Assembly (NCBI RefSeq): GCF_013364215.1
Contig: NZ_CP054924.1
Coordinates: forward strand, 9,074-73,073
Direction of reading: 5' to 3'
DNA length: 64,000 nucleotides
Origin: Verrucosispora sp. NA02020
GTDB taxonomy: Bacteria; Actinomycetota; Actinomycetes; Mycobacteriales; Micromonosporaceae
The notes under the pieces were generated by a model. That model was not told where the DNA came from and did not search any database. It saw only the letters and a program-made list of their open reading frames with translations. The translations under genes were made by a program, and so were the position numbers. This document shows, in pieces, positions 43,207 through 52,057 of this stretch. Position 1 is the first letter of the stretch, and each line of letters starts with the position of its first letter.

Positions 43207-45210
43207 TCAGGGGCGGCGCGAGGCCGCCGGCAGGCCGCTGCCGGGTTGCGCGACCTCGGGCCAGTCGCAGTCGCTGTCAGGCCCTTCGCCGAGCAACGTG
43301 GCGCGGTCGGCGCGGCGCAGGTGTCCGGAGGTGTTGGCGCGGATTGCGGCGAGGGCGGCCTCGGCGGCTGGGCTACGCCGGCCGGGTCGAGTGGCGGTCC
43401 ACTCGCGGTCGTTCAGGTTGGCGCGGACCGCGTCGCGGTGCTCGGCCTGGGCAGCGGCGTTGGCGGCGACCAGGGCCCGCCGGTGTTCGGTGTGGCGGCG
43501 GGCAGGGTGCGGCGGCGCGGCCGGGCCGGTCAGCGCGTCTTCGAGCACGGCACGCAGGTACGACAGTGGGCTGTCCGGCTCGGACAGCAGCGGCCGAGAC
43601 CTGCTGCGGCGCAACCAGGTGTCCAGCGCCTCAGCCGTCCAGTCCGGACCTAGCGTGGCGCCCAGCGTCGCCGCGACCCGGGGCAGGGAAGTGCGACGTA
43701 GCCACACCCACCGGCCCTGAACAGCCCGTGCCAGGTCGTACGCCCACGCCGACCACTCAGGACGTGCCCGGCGTGACAGTGACGCGTCACTGTGCCTCTG
43801 AGGCGACCTAGGACGCTGTACAGGCGATGGCCCGGCACACGTGCGACCGACCTCCGTCCTTGTCGATGAGCGCGAAGCGCCGTCCTTCCTCCGGCTTGGC
43901 CGGCCATCCACCGACGGTGTGGACGCAATCGGCGGTGAGAGCAGCAGACCCCAAGACAAGCTGGAGTAAACACTCATAGCTTGAGTCACCGTGTGGGGGG
44001 TGCGGAAATTCGTGGCCTGTTGGCGGGCGTGGTCGCGGGTGGCGGCGACCGCGCGGCGCATCTGCTGGCGGCGGACCTGCTCGTGGTAGTCGACCCAGCC
44101 ACCGGCGCGGGCGTTGAGGGCGTCGACGTGCTCCTGGGCGGCGGCGAGCAGGGTGCGGGCGTGGTCGAGCAGGTCGGCTAGGACGTCCAGTGCGGCCGGG
44201 ATGTGCGCGGCCTGGGCGGCCGGGTCACCGTGGTGCAGCGGGGTGATGTCGAAGACGGCACGTGCCTGGGAGCGGCCGGTGGCGCACCGCTCGGCGTAGC
44301 TCAGCCGGCGGCCCTGCTCCACCCGCACGCACCAGCCGAGGGCTTCTGCCCGGCGCCAGGCGTCGGTGACCGGCCGGGTGCTGTCGCCGCAGCCGGCCAA
44401 TTCGGCGGTGACGGCCCGGCCCGGCATCGCCCGGCGGCCGGACCGCCGGTCACTGTCGACGGCCAGCACGCCGCACACCATGCCCAACGCGGACCGGCGG
44501 CCACGGCGGCTGGTCCGGGCGGCGGCGTTGCGGGCGAGCAGGTCCGCGAGCAGCCACACCGGACGGCCCCAACTGTCGCCAGCGTGGAACGCGGTCAGCG
44601 TCTCCGTGAGCCGGTCAATCCACGCGGTCAGCGCGTCGACGCGCTGCTGGGCCTCGGCCGTCTCGGCGAGCTGCGCGAACCGCGTGGCCACGGCGGCGGC
44701 CTCCAGCGCCACGATGTGCTCATGGTCGGCGCGGACCTCGGCCAGCCACGAGTAGCCGCACAACCAGCACGTCGACACCGGGTCCGGTTCGCCGCACGCC
44801 GCGCACCCGGTCGACTCGTCGACGTCCAGGCGCTCACGCAGCGCAGCCACCAGCCGGCGCCGGTCCGCGGTGTCCTGCCGGTCGGTCCGGCCGCGCCAGC
44901 ACGGGATGCACAGCGGGTCCGAACCGGCGCCGTCGCGCGGCAGGCCCTGCCGGTCGACGCCAGCAGTAGCGCAGGCCACGCACGGCGTCTGGACACCGGT
45001 CGCGTACGTCGGCCGGCGGCGGCCACCGGCCGGTGCGGCCAGCCGGGCCTGCCCGGTGCTGGTGGTCTCCACCAGCAACCGCTGGTCGACCAGGTGCGCC
45101 CGGCATCGCCGAGTGCCCGGCGCGACGAGCGCGATCGTGCCGGTGGCGTAGCAGTCGGGGCAGTACCCGAGGTCCGCAGGCAGCAGCGTCCGCTGCGGTG
45201 CGATGGTCAT
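43207..45210 (-). CDS. Probable plasmid replication initiator with zinc ribbons
   Basis: The start is ATG at 45210 (MTIAPQRTLLPADL); upstream codons are less plausible. The product is 667 residues. The N-terminal 190 residues hold four paired-cysteine sites (YCPDCYATG, CVACATAG, LCIPCWRG, CAACGEPDP...CWLCGYSW). Residues about 240-330 look like a winged helix (TDAWRRAEALGWCVRVEQGR, LSYAERCATGRSQARAVF). The C-terminal part (WSAWAYDLARAVQGRWVWLR) resembles Rep-associated proteins of actinobacterial plasmids. I infer a replication or replication-control protein from this layout and its place next to parAB. No catalytic Rep tyrosine or primase motif was seen, so the role is uncertain. Confidence 0.55.
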   Translation of the reverse strand: MTIAPQRTLLPADLGYCPDCYATGTIALVAPGTRRCRAHLVDQRLLVETTSTGQARLAAPAGGRRRPTYATGVQTPCVACATAGVDRQGLPRDGAGSDPLCIPCWRGRTDRQDTADRRRLVAALRERLDVDESTGCAACGEPDPVSTCWLCGYSWLAEVRADHEHIVALEAAAVATRFAQLAETAEAQQRVDALTAWIDRLTETLTAFHAGDSWGRPVWLLADLLARNAAARTSRRGRRSALGMVCGVLAVDSDRRSGRRAMPGRAVTAELAGCGDSTRPVTDAWRRAEALGWCVRVEQGRRLSYAERCATGRSQARAVFDITPLHHGDPAAQAAHIPAALDVLADLLDHARTLLAAAQEHVDALNARAGGWVDYHEQVRRQQMRRAVAATRDHARQQATNFRTPHTVTQAMSVYSSLSWGLLLSPPIASTPSVDGRPSRRKDGASRSSTRTEVGRTCAGPSPVQRPRSPQRHSDASLSRRARPEWSAWAYDLARAVQGRWVWLRRTSLPRVAATLGATLGPDWTAEALDTWLRRSRSRPLLSEPDSPLSYLRAVLEDALTGPAAPPHPARRHTEHRRALVAANAAAQAEHRDAVRANLNDREWTATRPGRRSPAAEAALAAIRANTSGHLRRADRATLLGEGPDSDCDWPEVAQPGSGLPAASRRP

Positions 45211-45613
45211 CGCGGCACCGTCATCAGGGCCGCAGGCATGGGGGATGAGGCTGGGCGCGAGCAGGCGTCGCCACGACACGCTGAAAACGTGCCCGGAGAC
45301 AAAAGTGCACCCAGCCCGGAGGTGGGTGCTATGGTGTCCTCCGAGCTTGTGTGAGCCTCAGACCCTGATCGCGGCCAAACGAATGGGGGTTTGGGGCTCT
45401 CTTGCTGTCTGCAGTTAGGGGTTGAGCGCAGGCGCTCCCTCAAGGTCAAGTGAGACGGATGACCCGAGGATCTTACGGGCACTCTCATCGGCGTAGGGGT
45501 ACCAACACGCGCCGACACGGGCAGTCCTGTGTGGACTACGCCCCAAATTCGGTACATAAGGCAACAAGACGGACGGCCTTGTATCGCAACGGATTTCAGG
45601 CACGGACGGGGTG
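45211..45613. other. Region upstream of the Rep-like gene, possible origin
   Basis: No gene is supported. Inverted repeats include GCACCCA-N10-TGGGTGC (45306-45329) and CCAAAC-N7-GTTTGG (about 45375). It is locally less GC-rich than its surroundings. It is the most plausible place for a vegetative origin if the adjacent gene is rep, but no iteron array was seen. Confidence 0.35.
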
Positions 45614-45643
45614 ACGGGCGGCCCGGTGTGGCGGGCCGCCCGT
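45614..45643 (-). terminator. Terminator of the long minus-strand transfer operon
   Basis: ACGGGCGGCCCG-GTGTGG-CGGGCCGCCCGT is a perfect 12-bp stem with a 6-base loop, 18 bases beyond the last stop of the operon at 45662. Confidence 0.75.
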
Positions 45644-45661
45644 GCGCGGTGTGGTGGTCGG

Positions 45662-45916
45662 TCACGCGGGCAGGTGGATGGTGTCGCAGTGCACGGCGCC
45701 GCCGTCGCCGTCGTGGGCGTACAGCTCGCCGTAGCGGTCGTCCGGGCCAGTGACGGCGGTGAGCAACCGCGTGGCTTGGTGGCAGGCGGCCTCGACGTCG
45801 GTGGCGGTGAAGTAGGTGACGATCTGCGGGTTGTCGACGGTGGGGTCGGTGACGACGTCCAGGCGGTACTCGTCGGTCGTGCCGGCCACGATCGTCTCGA
45901 AGGTGCGGTCGGTCAT
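45662..45916 (-). CDS. Small hypothetical protein, last gene of the operon
   Basis: The start is ATG at 45916 (MTDRTFETIVAGTTDEYRLD), in an ATGA overlap with the preceding stop; 84 residues. Predicted alpha/beta with several acidic residues (YFTATDVEAACHQATRLLTA). No family is recognised. The context is the 3' end of the FtsK/TraB-type operon. Confidence 0.6.
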   Translation of the reverse strand: MTDRTFETIVAGTTDEYRLDVVTDPTVDNPQIVTYFTATDVEAACHQATRLLTAVTGPDDRYGELYAHDGDGGAVHCDTIHLPA

Positions 45917-46320
45917 CGGGCCACCACCTGCGGGTGCAGGGCGTAGCCGACGGTCCACGGGCCGTCGGCGTGCTGCCAGGTCCAGCACAGCCGGCGGCCG
46001 GTCAGCCAGGCGCCGGCCCGGCCGGCGAGGTCGCGGTGCCACCGCCGGTCCAGGCTTTCACTGGTGAAGGCGAGCAGGGCGTAGCCGCCGGGCATCCCGG
46101 TGTCCGGGTCGCCGGGGTGGCGGGTACCGATCTGGACGGGGAAGGACACGCTGACCTGGGCGGGCACGCCGGGCTCGGGCAGGGAGTGCAGCGTGTGGAC
46201 CTGCCCGTGGTCGACCAGGTGCCAGCGACCGTCCAGCGGCAGGCCGAGCACGGTGCGGGCGTGGGCGAACAGCTCGTAGGCGTCGACCGGGTCACCGACG
46301 ACGATCGTGGTGGTCACCAT
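45913..46320 (-). CDS. Hypothetical protein of the transfer operon
   Basis: The start is ATG at 46320 (MVTTTIVVGDPVDAYELFAH); a GTG at 46329, which overlaps the preceding stop by GTGA, is an alternative. 135 residues. The N-terminal segment DPVDAYELFAHARTVLGLP is typical of many actinobacterial hypothetical proteins on such elements. Several Trp/His residues occur in the C-terminal half (ESLDRRWHRDLAGRAGAWLT, LCWTWQHADGPWTVGYALHP). Function unknown. Both ends are translationally coupled to neighbours. Confidence 0.6.
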   Translation of the reverse strand: MVTTTIVVGDPVDAYELFAHARTVLGLPLDGRWHLVDHGQVHTLHSLPEPGVPAQVSVSFPVQIGTRHPGDPDTGMPGGYALLAFTSESLDRRWHRDLAGRAGAWLTGRRLCWTWQHADGPWTVGYALHPQVVAR

Positions 46321-46325
46321 CACGG

Positions 46326-47069
46326 TCACCACCCGCCGATCGCCAGGGCGGCGGTCAGGGCGGCTCCGGCGTACCCGGCGAGCAGCAGCGGCACCGCCCG
46401 AGAGATGCCGACGTACTTGGCGCGTACGGATCGGCTCAGCCACCACAGCTCCCGCGCTTTGGCCAGGGGAGTGATCTGCGCGACCTGGCGGGCGTCACCG
46501 GCGACGAGCCGGGTGAGCACACCCTGGGCGTCATCGGCGTCGGCCCAGGCGATGAACCCGAAGTCGCCGCCGAGGCGGGGCCGGGAGGCGAGCAGGAGCA
46601 GCACCACGGCGACCAAGACCACCAAGGCGGTGACCGCACTCGCGACCAAGGCGGTGCGGGGCAGGTGGCCGCTGGCTCCGGCGCCACCGAGGACGGCCAG
46701 GCCGGCGCCGAGCAGCACCCCGGCCATCTGGAGGTAGCCGCCGGCCTTCGGGTCGATGCGGGCCAGCTCGGCGCGCACGGTGGCGATCTCGACGTCCAGG
46801 GCGGCCGTTACGGTGCCCCGGCCGCACGTCGACGCGTGGGCTCCGGCGCGGGCGAGGATCTCCAGCTCCGAGAAGTCGCGGTCGGTGGCGCCGCAGCCGG
46901 TGCAGCGGGAGGTGCTGTCGGCGAGGCTGGGGGAGATCTCGACCAGCACTGCGTAGGCACCGGCGGTCGGAATGGTGAAGTGGCGGCGCGGTCCCTGCGG
47001 GCCGCGCGGGTCGTAGCTGGCGGCGTACGCCGCGCCGAGGTAGGCCGGGTCACCCGGGTCAGGCACCAT
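46326..47069 (-). CDS. PycTM-like (DUF5706) membrane protein with N-terminal zinc site
   Basis: A 247-residue protein. The N-terminal 85 residues include CTGCGATDRDFSELEILARA and AHASTCGRG, a possible C-x2-C...H-x3-C zinc site. Residues about 90-247 resemble the membrane domain of Pycsar effectors: ELARIDPKAGGYLQMAGVLL, a second helix (ALVASAVTALVVLVAVVLLL), a cytoplasmic loop with GFIAWADADDAQGVLTRL, then LWWLSRSVRAKYVGISRAVP and a last helix. Pycsar effectors damage the membrane when a cyclic pyrimidine nucleotide is made. No pyrimidine cyclase is present in the window, so it may be an orphan or serve transfer. The family match is by pattern. Confidence 0.65.
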   Translation of the reverse strand: MVPDPGDPAYLGAAYAASYDPRGPQGPRRHFTIPTAGAYAVLVEISPSLADSTSRCTGCGATDRDFSELEILARAGAHASTCGRGTVTAALDVEIATVRAELARIDPKAGGYLQMAGVLLGAGLAVLGGAGASGHLPRTALVASAVTALVVLVAVVLLLLASRPRLGGDFGFIAWADADDAQGVLTRLVAGDARQVAQITPLAKARELWWLSRSVRAKYVGISRAVPLLLAGYAGAALTAALAIGGW

Positions 47070-47107
47070 GGAGGGTGCTCCTCTCGCTCTTGCGGGTTGG
47101 GGGAGTG

Positions 47108-47148
47108 GCGGGCGGCCCCTGGCTGTGGAAGGCGGTGGGGCCGCCCGC
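47108..47148 (-). terminator. Intra-operon hairpin between TraB-like and PycTM-like genes
   Basis: GCGGGCGGCCC and GGGCCGCCCGC form a perfect 11-bp stem around a 19-base loop, just beyond the TraB-like stop. It may partly terminate transcription or stabilise the upstream message. Confidence 0.55.
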
Positions 47149-47154
47149 GCGGCG

Positions 47155-49593
47155 TCAGCGGCGGGTGCCGCTACGCGGGAACTGGAGCACCGTGCCGCCC
47201 GTGGTGGCGGTGGTGCGCTCGCCGTGGTCGGCGGCCGGCTGGTCGCCGCTGCGGAGTGCGGCGAGTAGGTCGGGCAGTTCGTCGGCCGTCACGAGGACGT
47301 CGCGGGCCTTCGAGCCTTCGGACGGGCCGACCACCCGCAGCTCGTGCAGGGTGTCCATGAGCCGTCCGGCCTTGGCGAAGCCGATGCGCAGCTTGCGTTG
47401 CAGCATCGACGTGGACCCGAACTGCGAGGTCACGATCAGCTCGGCGGCCTCGGCCAGCAGCGCCCGGTCGTCGTCGCTGAGGTCGGCGACCACGCCGGTG
47501 TCCACCGCCGTGGTGGCCGGCGCGGCCACGTCGACCGGTGCGCTGCTCGGCATGGCCGGGGCGGTGGCGCCGGTCTGGTGGCGCCAGTGCTCGACGACGG
47601 CGGTGATCTCGCGCTCGGTGACCCAGGCGCCCTGGATCCGGGTCGGGGTGGACGCGCCCATCGGCAGGAACAGGCCGTCGCCCTGGCCGAGCAGCTTCTC
47701 GGCGCCGGGCTGGTCGATGATGACGCGGGAGTCGGTCAGGGAGCTGGTGGCGAACGCGAGCCGGGACGGCACGTTGGCCTTGATCAGCCCGGTCACCACG
47801 TCCACGGAGGGGCGTTGGGTGGCCAGGACGAGGTGGATGCCGGCGGCGCGGGCGAGCTGGGTGATCCGCACGACCGAGTCCTCGACGTCGCGGGGGGCGA
47901 CCATCATCAGGTCGGCCAGCTCGTCGACCACCACGACCAGGTACGGGTACGGGCGTAGTTCCCGCTCGCTGTCGGCCGGGGCGGTGATCGCGCCGGTGCG
48001 GACCTTGCGGTTGAACTCGTCGACGTGCCGCACGCCGTGGGTGGCCATGTCGTCGTAGCGCATGTCCATCTCCCGCACGACCCATTCGAGAGCGTCGGCG
48101 GCCTTGCGGGCGTTGGTGACGATCGGCGTGACCAGGTGCGGGATGCCGGTGTAGGCGGTCAACTCGACCCGCTTCGGGTCGATCAGCAGCAGCCGCACCT
48201 CGTCCGGCGTCGCCCGGGTCAACAGGCTGACGAGCAGCGTGTTCAGGCAGCCGGACTTCCCGGAGCCCGTGGACCCGCCGATCAGCACGTGGGGCATGGT
48301 GGCCAGGTTCGCGGTGACCGCCTTGCCGTCGATGTCCTTGCCCAGACCGACCAGCAGCCGGTGCCCGTCGCGGGCGGCCCGGGAGCGGATCACGTCCCCG
48401 AGGGTCACCACCTCGCGGTCGGCGTTGGGCACCTCGACCCCGACGGCGCTCTTGCCCGGCACCGGGGACAGCAGCCGCACCTCCGGCTGGCCGACGGTGT
48501 AGGCGAAGTTGCGGGCCAGGCCGGTGACCTTCTCGACCTTCACGCCGGGGCCGAGGGTGATCTCGTAGCGGGTGACGGCCGGTCCGCGGTGCGCGTCGGT
48601 GACCTTCGCGGCGACCTTGAACTCGTCGAGCACGCCCTGCAACGCGACCCGGCCCGGGTCGCTCGCCCCCGGACGGCGGCGGGGCGGGTCACCGGCGGCG
48701 AGCAGGGTCAGCGGCGGCAACTGGTAGCCACCGACCGTCGCCGACGTCGCCGACGCTGACATGGGCGCGGGCGCCGGGCCCGTCTGGGTCGGCGGCGCGG
48801 GTACCGGCCGGGCCGATTCCACGGAATCCGCGCGGCTGCGCTGGGTCGGTGCCGGCGCGACCACCGGTGGCGCGCCGGCCGGGTCTTGGTGGACGTCGAC
48901 GTCGTCGTCCAGGTCGGGCAGGTCGAGGTCGTCCAGGTCGTCGACGTCGGCGGGCGGCTTGCGGCGGCGGGCGGTGACGAGGCTGGTCACCAGGTCGAAG
49001 GGGGTGATGCGGGTGGCGGCGGTGAGGCCGGCGGCGATGAGGCCGACCAGCAGCGGCACCGCGCCCCACACGCTCAGCGGGCCGTCCAGGGCGCCGGTGA
49101 TCCGGCCGAGCAGTCCGCCCAGACCGGGGGCGGCGAGGTCGAGCAGCCCGCCCACGCCGGCGGTGACCAGCACGATGCCGGCGGCCTGGGCGAGGATCCG
49201 CACGGTGTGGCGGCCGGCGGGGTGGCGCATGGCCTCTACCGCGAGCCACAGCAGCGGCAGCGGGGCGAGCGGGGCGAGCCCGCCGAACAGGCCGCCGGTG
49301 ACGGCGGCCGGCACGTCGAGGATCCGGCCGGGCAGGCCGGCGGGGTTGGTCCACTGCGCAGCGGCGACGAGCAGGCCGGTCAGCAGCAGCACCAGACCGG
49401 CGGTGTCGTGGCCGGGCTGGTCGACGCCCGGGGTGCGGTGCGGGCTGGGCAGGCGGCGGGCGAGCCGGCCGGTGCCGCGTGCGGTGCCGGTCCAGGCGGC
49501 CCGGGTGGCCTCACCGGCGCGGCGGGCCAGCTCGGCACCACGGTCGACCTCGGCCTCGGTCTTGCGCCGGGGGCGGCGGGAGTTGGTGGCCAT
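47155..49593 (-). CDS. FtsK/SpoIIIE-type DNA translocase (TraB-like)
   Basis: An 812-residue protein with AAGGAGA upstream of ATG. About four transmembrane helices lie between residues 65 and 200, followed by a Pro/Asp-rich linker. The motor includes Walker [10 protein letters not shown] near 435, Walker [15 protein letters not shown] and [20 protein letters not shown]. The C-terminal gamma-like winged helix ([20 protein letters not shown]) recognises specific double-stranded DNA repeats in this family. This is full FtsK architecture. In Streptomyces plasmids, TraB proteins of this type alone transfer double-stranded DNA between mycelia; the accompanying DUF2637 (Spd-like) genes and GntR control support that role over chromosome segregation. 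Confidence 0.88.
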   Translation of the reverse strand: MATNSRRPRRKTEAEVDRGAELARRAGEATRAAWTGTARGTGRLARRLPSPHRTPGVDQPGHDTAGLVLLLTGLLVAAAQWTNPAGLPGRILDVPAAVTGGLFGGLAPLAPLPLLWLAVEAMRHPAGRHTVRILAQAAGIVLVTAGVGGLLDLAAPGLGGLLGRITGALDGPLSVWGAVPLLVGLIAAGLTAATRITPFDLVTSLVTARRRKPPADVDDLDDLDLPDLDDDVDVHQDPAGAPPVVAPAPTQRSRADSVESARPVPAPPTQTGPAPAPMSASATSATVGGYQLPPLTLLAAGDPPRRRPGASDPGRVALQGVLDEFKVAAKVTDAHRGPAVTRYEITLGPGVKVEKVTGLARNFAYTVGQPEVRLLSPVPGKSAVGVEVPNADREVVTLGDVIRSRAARDGHRLLVGLGKDIDGKAVTANLATMPHVLIGGSTGSGKSGCLNTLLVSLLTRATPDEVRLLLIDPKRVELTAYTGIPHLVTPIVTNARKAADALEWVVREMDMRYDDMATHGVRHVDEFNRKVRTGAITAPADSERELRPYPYLVVVVDELADLMMVAPRDVEDSVVRITQLARAAGIHLVLATQRPSVDVVTGLIKANVPSRLAFATSSLTDSRVIIDQPGAEKLLGQGDGLFLPMGASTPTRIQGAWVTEREITAVVEHWRHQTGATAPAMPSSAPVDVAAPATTAVDTGVVADLSDDDRALLAEAAELIVTSQFGSTSMLQRKLRIGFAKAGRLMDTLHELRVVGPSEGSKARDVLVTADELPDLLAALRSGDQPAADHGERTTATTGGTVLQFPRSGTRR

Positions 49594-49701
49594 GGGCGGG
49601 GTCTCCTTGTCCGGGCAGGTGGTGCGTGGCAGGTCACGGGTGGGGCTTGGCGGGCCGCCGCGAAGGCCGGACCGCGAGGGGGCCGGCCATCACGGCGGCG
49701 G

Positions 49702-51636
49702 TCAGGCCGAGACGGTCCAGGGCCCGCCGCGCTGGGCGGGGGCGACGATGCGCTCGGCGTCCTTGAGCCGGTTCAGCAGCGCGTAGAGCTGTGCCTGGTT
49801 GACCGGGCAGTCCGGCCGGTCCAGCAGGGCCTGCGCCGACGCGGGACCGCGCCGCAGGCAGGCCAGCACCCACTCGGCGCTGGTCTGCGGCGCGCTCTGC
49901 TCCACCACCGCGGTGGTGGTCTTGCGGCCGATGCCGAACGCGGCGCGCAGCTTGTCCCCGGTGCTCGCACCGGCCGCTGCCGGCGAGTTGGCGGTGGAGG
50001 TGCTCGTCCGGGGGGCCTTGATCGGGGTGTTCGGGTCGATCGGCTCGACGTTCCAGCGGACCGGGACGCGAGGGCTGGCGGCAGCGGCGGCGACCTCGTC
50101 CAGGTGGGGGACGCGGCAGAGCATGCCGACGCGGTTGCTGTGCCGCAGGTAGCCCATGCCGGCGGTGCTCTTGCCGTCGATCTCCCGCTCGATCGCGAAG
50201 GGATCGCCCACGAAGTCGTCCGGGAGGATCGTGGTGCCGCTGCCCCGGTTGGACAGTCGCAGGACCAGGGCGTTACCGGCGACCAGGGCGTCACGCAGTC
50301 GCACCGACCCGCCGAGCGAGCGCATCTGCGGTAGCTGGGTGGCGAGCACGAGACCGGCGCCGGTCTTGCGCATCGTCTCGGCGGCCTGTTCGACCAGCGG
50401 CACCAGCGGGGTGTTCGGGATCAGCACGAGCTGGCACTCGTCGACGACGACCATCAGCTTGCCCAGGCCCAGGGCCTTCACCCGAGGGTCGTTCTCGTCG
50501 TAGGTGTCGACGCCGGCATCGGCGAGCAGCGCGGAGCGACGCATCACCTCGGCGTGGAAGCGGCGCAGCAGCAGGCTCGTCGCTTCGACACCGGCGTGGT
50601 ACTCCACCGCGTCCCTCCAGGCCGGCAGCGACTGGCCGTTCTGGGGGTCACCGACGACGACCTGGAAGCCGCCTTCGAGCAGGTTGGCGTTCAGCGCCCC
50701 CAGGGCACGGGTCTTGCCGGATCCGGAGGACCCGACGACCAGGCCGCCGAGCACGCCGAAGTTCGGCCGGGAGAGCACCCACTGGCCGGGGGAGCCGTCG
50801 GTGAACCGGGCGATCTCGCAGCGCCCGCCCTCGTAGGTGGGGCCGTGCCACGGCACGCCGTCGCCGATGTAGGAACGCTCGACGATGACGACCCGCAGCC
50901 AGGCGGTCTTGCCGGTGGAGCGCCACCCGACGGCGCCCTCGTCGAGGTCCAGCGCCACCTCCACGTCGGGCCCGCTCTTGAACAGCGGTCCGGGCTTGGT
51001 CTTGGGAGCCAGGCGGATCAGGGCCTCGGTGACACCGGGCCGGGGTTCGGTCGCCTTGACCAGGGTCGTGCCGGCGCACACGCCCTCACCGATCACCTCG
51101 GTACGCCAGCGCCGTGACCACTGGTCGGTCAGCGGGTCGACCACCGTCGTTGGCACGCCGGCCGCGACCGGGGCCGGCATGGGCTCGTCCTGCGGCGGCC
51201 GGGTACGCAGGTGGTGCCACCACGGCCAGCCGAGCAGCACCCCGAACAGGGTCGGCAGGAAGATCGTGGCGGTGGGGTGGGCGGCCATGGCGGCCGGGCC
51301 ACCGGCGGCGACCGTGGCCACCGCGACGGTGCCGAGGACCACGGCGATCGCGGCCCGCCACATCCGCACGGCGCGGCTACGGGCCTGCCAGCCGGCCGCC
51401 GTGGCGGCGATCGCCAGCGTCAGCAGCGCCACGGTCTGCCACGACAAACCGAGGGGCCCGGCCAGCCACGCCACGGCCAGCTCGGCGGCGATCCAGTACA
51501 GGGGCAGCAGCCGCCGCCAGCTACGGCGCACCAGCCAGCTCACCCCGTAGGCGACGGCGGCGAGCAGGGCGGTCAGGACACGGCCGAGCGCGGCCATGCG
51601 GTCCGCGCGAACCTCGGAGACGGTCCGGGTCGACAT
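49702..51636 (-). CDS. Second FtsK/HerA-like membrane ATPase
   Basis: A 644-residue protein. Hydrophobic helices lie near 20-35, 45-62, 65-80 and 95-140. Walker A GSSGSGKT lies near 300 and Walker B KLMVVVDECQLVLIP follows; a downstream LVLATQLPQMRSLGGSVRLR motif is typical of the FtsK/TraG-like translocases in actinobacterial elements. The C-terminal 70 residues form a small winged helix (LRRGPASAQALLDRPDCPVN). It differs from the TraB-like gene in lacking the FtsK gamma signature. It may be a coupling-type ATPase or partner motor for TraB. It is preceded by a very stable hairpin at 51682. Confidence 0.82.
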   Translation of the reverse strand: MSTRTVSEVRADRMAALGRVLTALLAAVAYGVSWLVRRSWRRLLPLYWIAAELAVAWLAGPLGLSWQTVALLTLAIAATAAGWQARSRAVRMWRAAIAVVLGTVAVATVAAGGPAAMAAHPTATIFLPTLFGVLLGWPWWHHLRTRPPQDEPMPAPVAAGVPTTVVDPLTDQWSRRWRTEVIGEGVCAGTTLVKATEPRPGVTEALIRLAPKTKPGPLFKSGPDVEVALDLDEGAVGWRSTGKTAWLRVVIVERSYIGDGVPWHGPTYEGGRCEIARFTDGSPGQWVLSRPNFGVLGGLVVGSSGSGKTRALGALNANLLEGGFQVVVGDPQNGQSLPAWRDAVEYHAGVEATSLLLRRFHAEVMRRSALLADAGVDTYDENDPRVKALGLGKLMVVVDECQLVLIPNTPLVPLVEQAAETMRKTGAGLVLATQLPQMRSLGGSVRLRDALVAGNALVLRLSNRGSGTTILPDDFVGDPFAIEREIDGKSTAGMGYLRHSNRVGMLCRVPHLDEVAAAAASPRVPVRWNVEPIDPNTPIKAPRTSTSTANSPAAAGASTGDKLRAAFGIGRKTTTAVVEQSAPQTSAEWVLACLRRGPASAQALLDRPDCPVNQAQLYALLNRLKDAERIVAPAQRGGPWTVSA

Positions 51637-51681
51637 CGCTGGTCTCCTTCAAGACGAAGCTGGCGGGGTTCGGGAGGGGGA

Positions 51682-51712
51682 GGGCCCCGGGGCGGTGGTC
51701 GCCCCGGGGCCC
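51682..51712 (-). terminator. Very stable intra-operon hairpin
   Basis: GGGCCCCGGGGCG-GTGGT-CGCCCCGGGGCCC is a perfect 13-bp GC stem with a 5-base loop, located 13 bases after a stop and 46 bases before the next gene. It is likely an attenuator or RNA-processing element that lowers expression of the two motor ATPase genes. Confidence 0.6.
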
Positions 51713-51724
51713 GGGGTGGGTTGG

Positions 51725-52057
51725 TCAGCCGACCAGGACTTCCTTGTTGGCGACGTTGCCGCCCGTCTCGGTGACGGCGTCGGCGACCTGGCCGTCCTTG
51801 GCGTTGAAGTCGGCCAGGGCGGCCTGCAGCTCCTCCTGGGCGGTGTTCAGCGCGGCCTGCGCGGCGGCGAACTGCTCTGCGGCGTCGCGCAGGTGCCCGA
51901 CGGTGGAAGCCGCCATCTCCAGGGACTCGTACCGGTCGGCGGCCTCGGTCATCACGCCCGCGATCCCGCCGATCGTCTCGGCGTTCTCCCCGGCCGCCTC
52001 GGCGGCCTGGGTGAAGGCGGCGCGGATCTCCTCCGGACCAGTGGCTTCGAGGTTCAT
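51725..52057 (-). CDS. Probable internally initiated 110-residue helical protein
   Basis: ATG at 52057 is preceded by AAGGAG-TTGCAC, a better ribosome-binding site than the longer frame has. The product (MNLEATGPEEIRAAFTQAAE onwards) would be an all-helical protein related in size and pattern to WXG100-like helical hairpins, although no WXG motif is present. The same domain opens the protein at 34586-36079. Either a gene-within-gene arrangement exists or two formerly separate genes became fused in frame. Confidence 0.55.
   Translation of the reverse strand: MNLEATGPEEIRAAFTQAAEAAGENAETIGGIAGVMTEAADRYESLEMAASTVGHLRDAAEQFAAAQAALNTAQEELQAALADFNAKDGQVADAVTETGGNVANKEVLVG

Noticed and set aside
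44203-45354. 383-codon plus-strand frame opposite the Rep-like gene
   Set aside because: Composition is a Gly/Arg/Ala mirror of the minus-strand gene, and there is no ribosome-binding site or domain.
45211-45613. clt-type tandem GACCCGGA repeats for TraB
   Set aside because: Looked for near the TraB-like gene and Rep region; only isolated single matches were noticed in the window.
47155-49593. Chromosomal FtsK cell-division gene
   Set aside because: Embedded in a plasmid-type operon with DUF2637, a second motor and GntR control; TraB-like transfer role fits better.
48886-50334. 482-codon plus-strand frame opposite the FtsK-like genes
   Set aside because: High-GC antisense shadow rich in Gly/Gln/Ala; both minus-strand ATPases have intact motifs.
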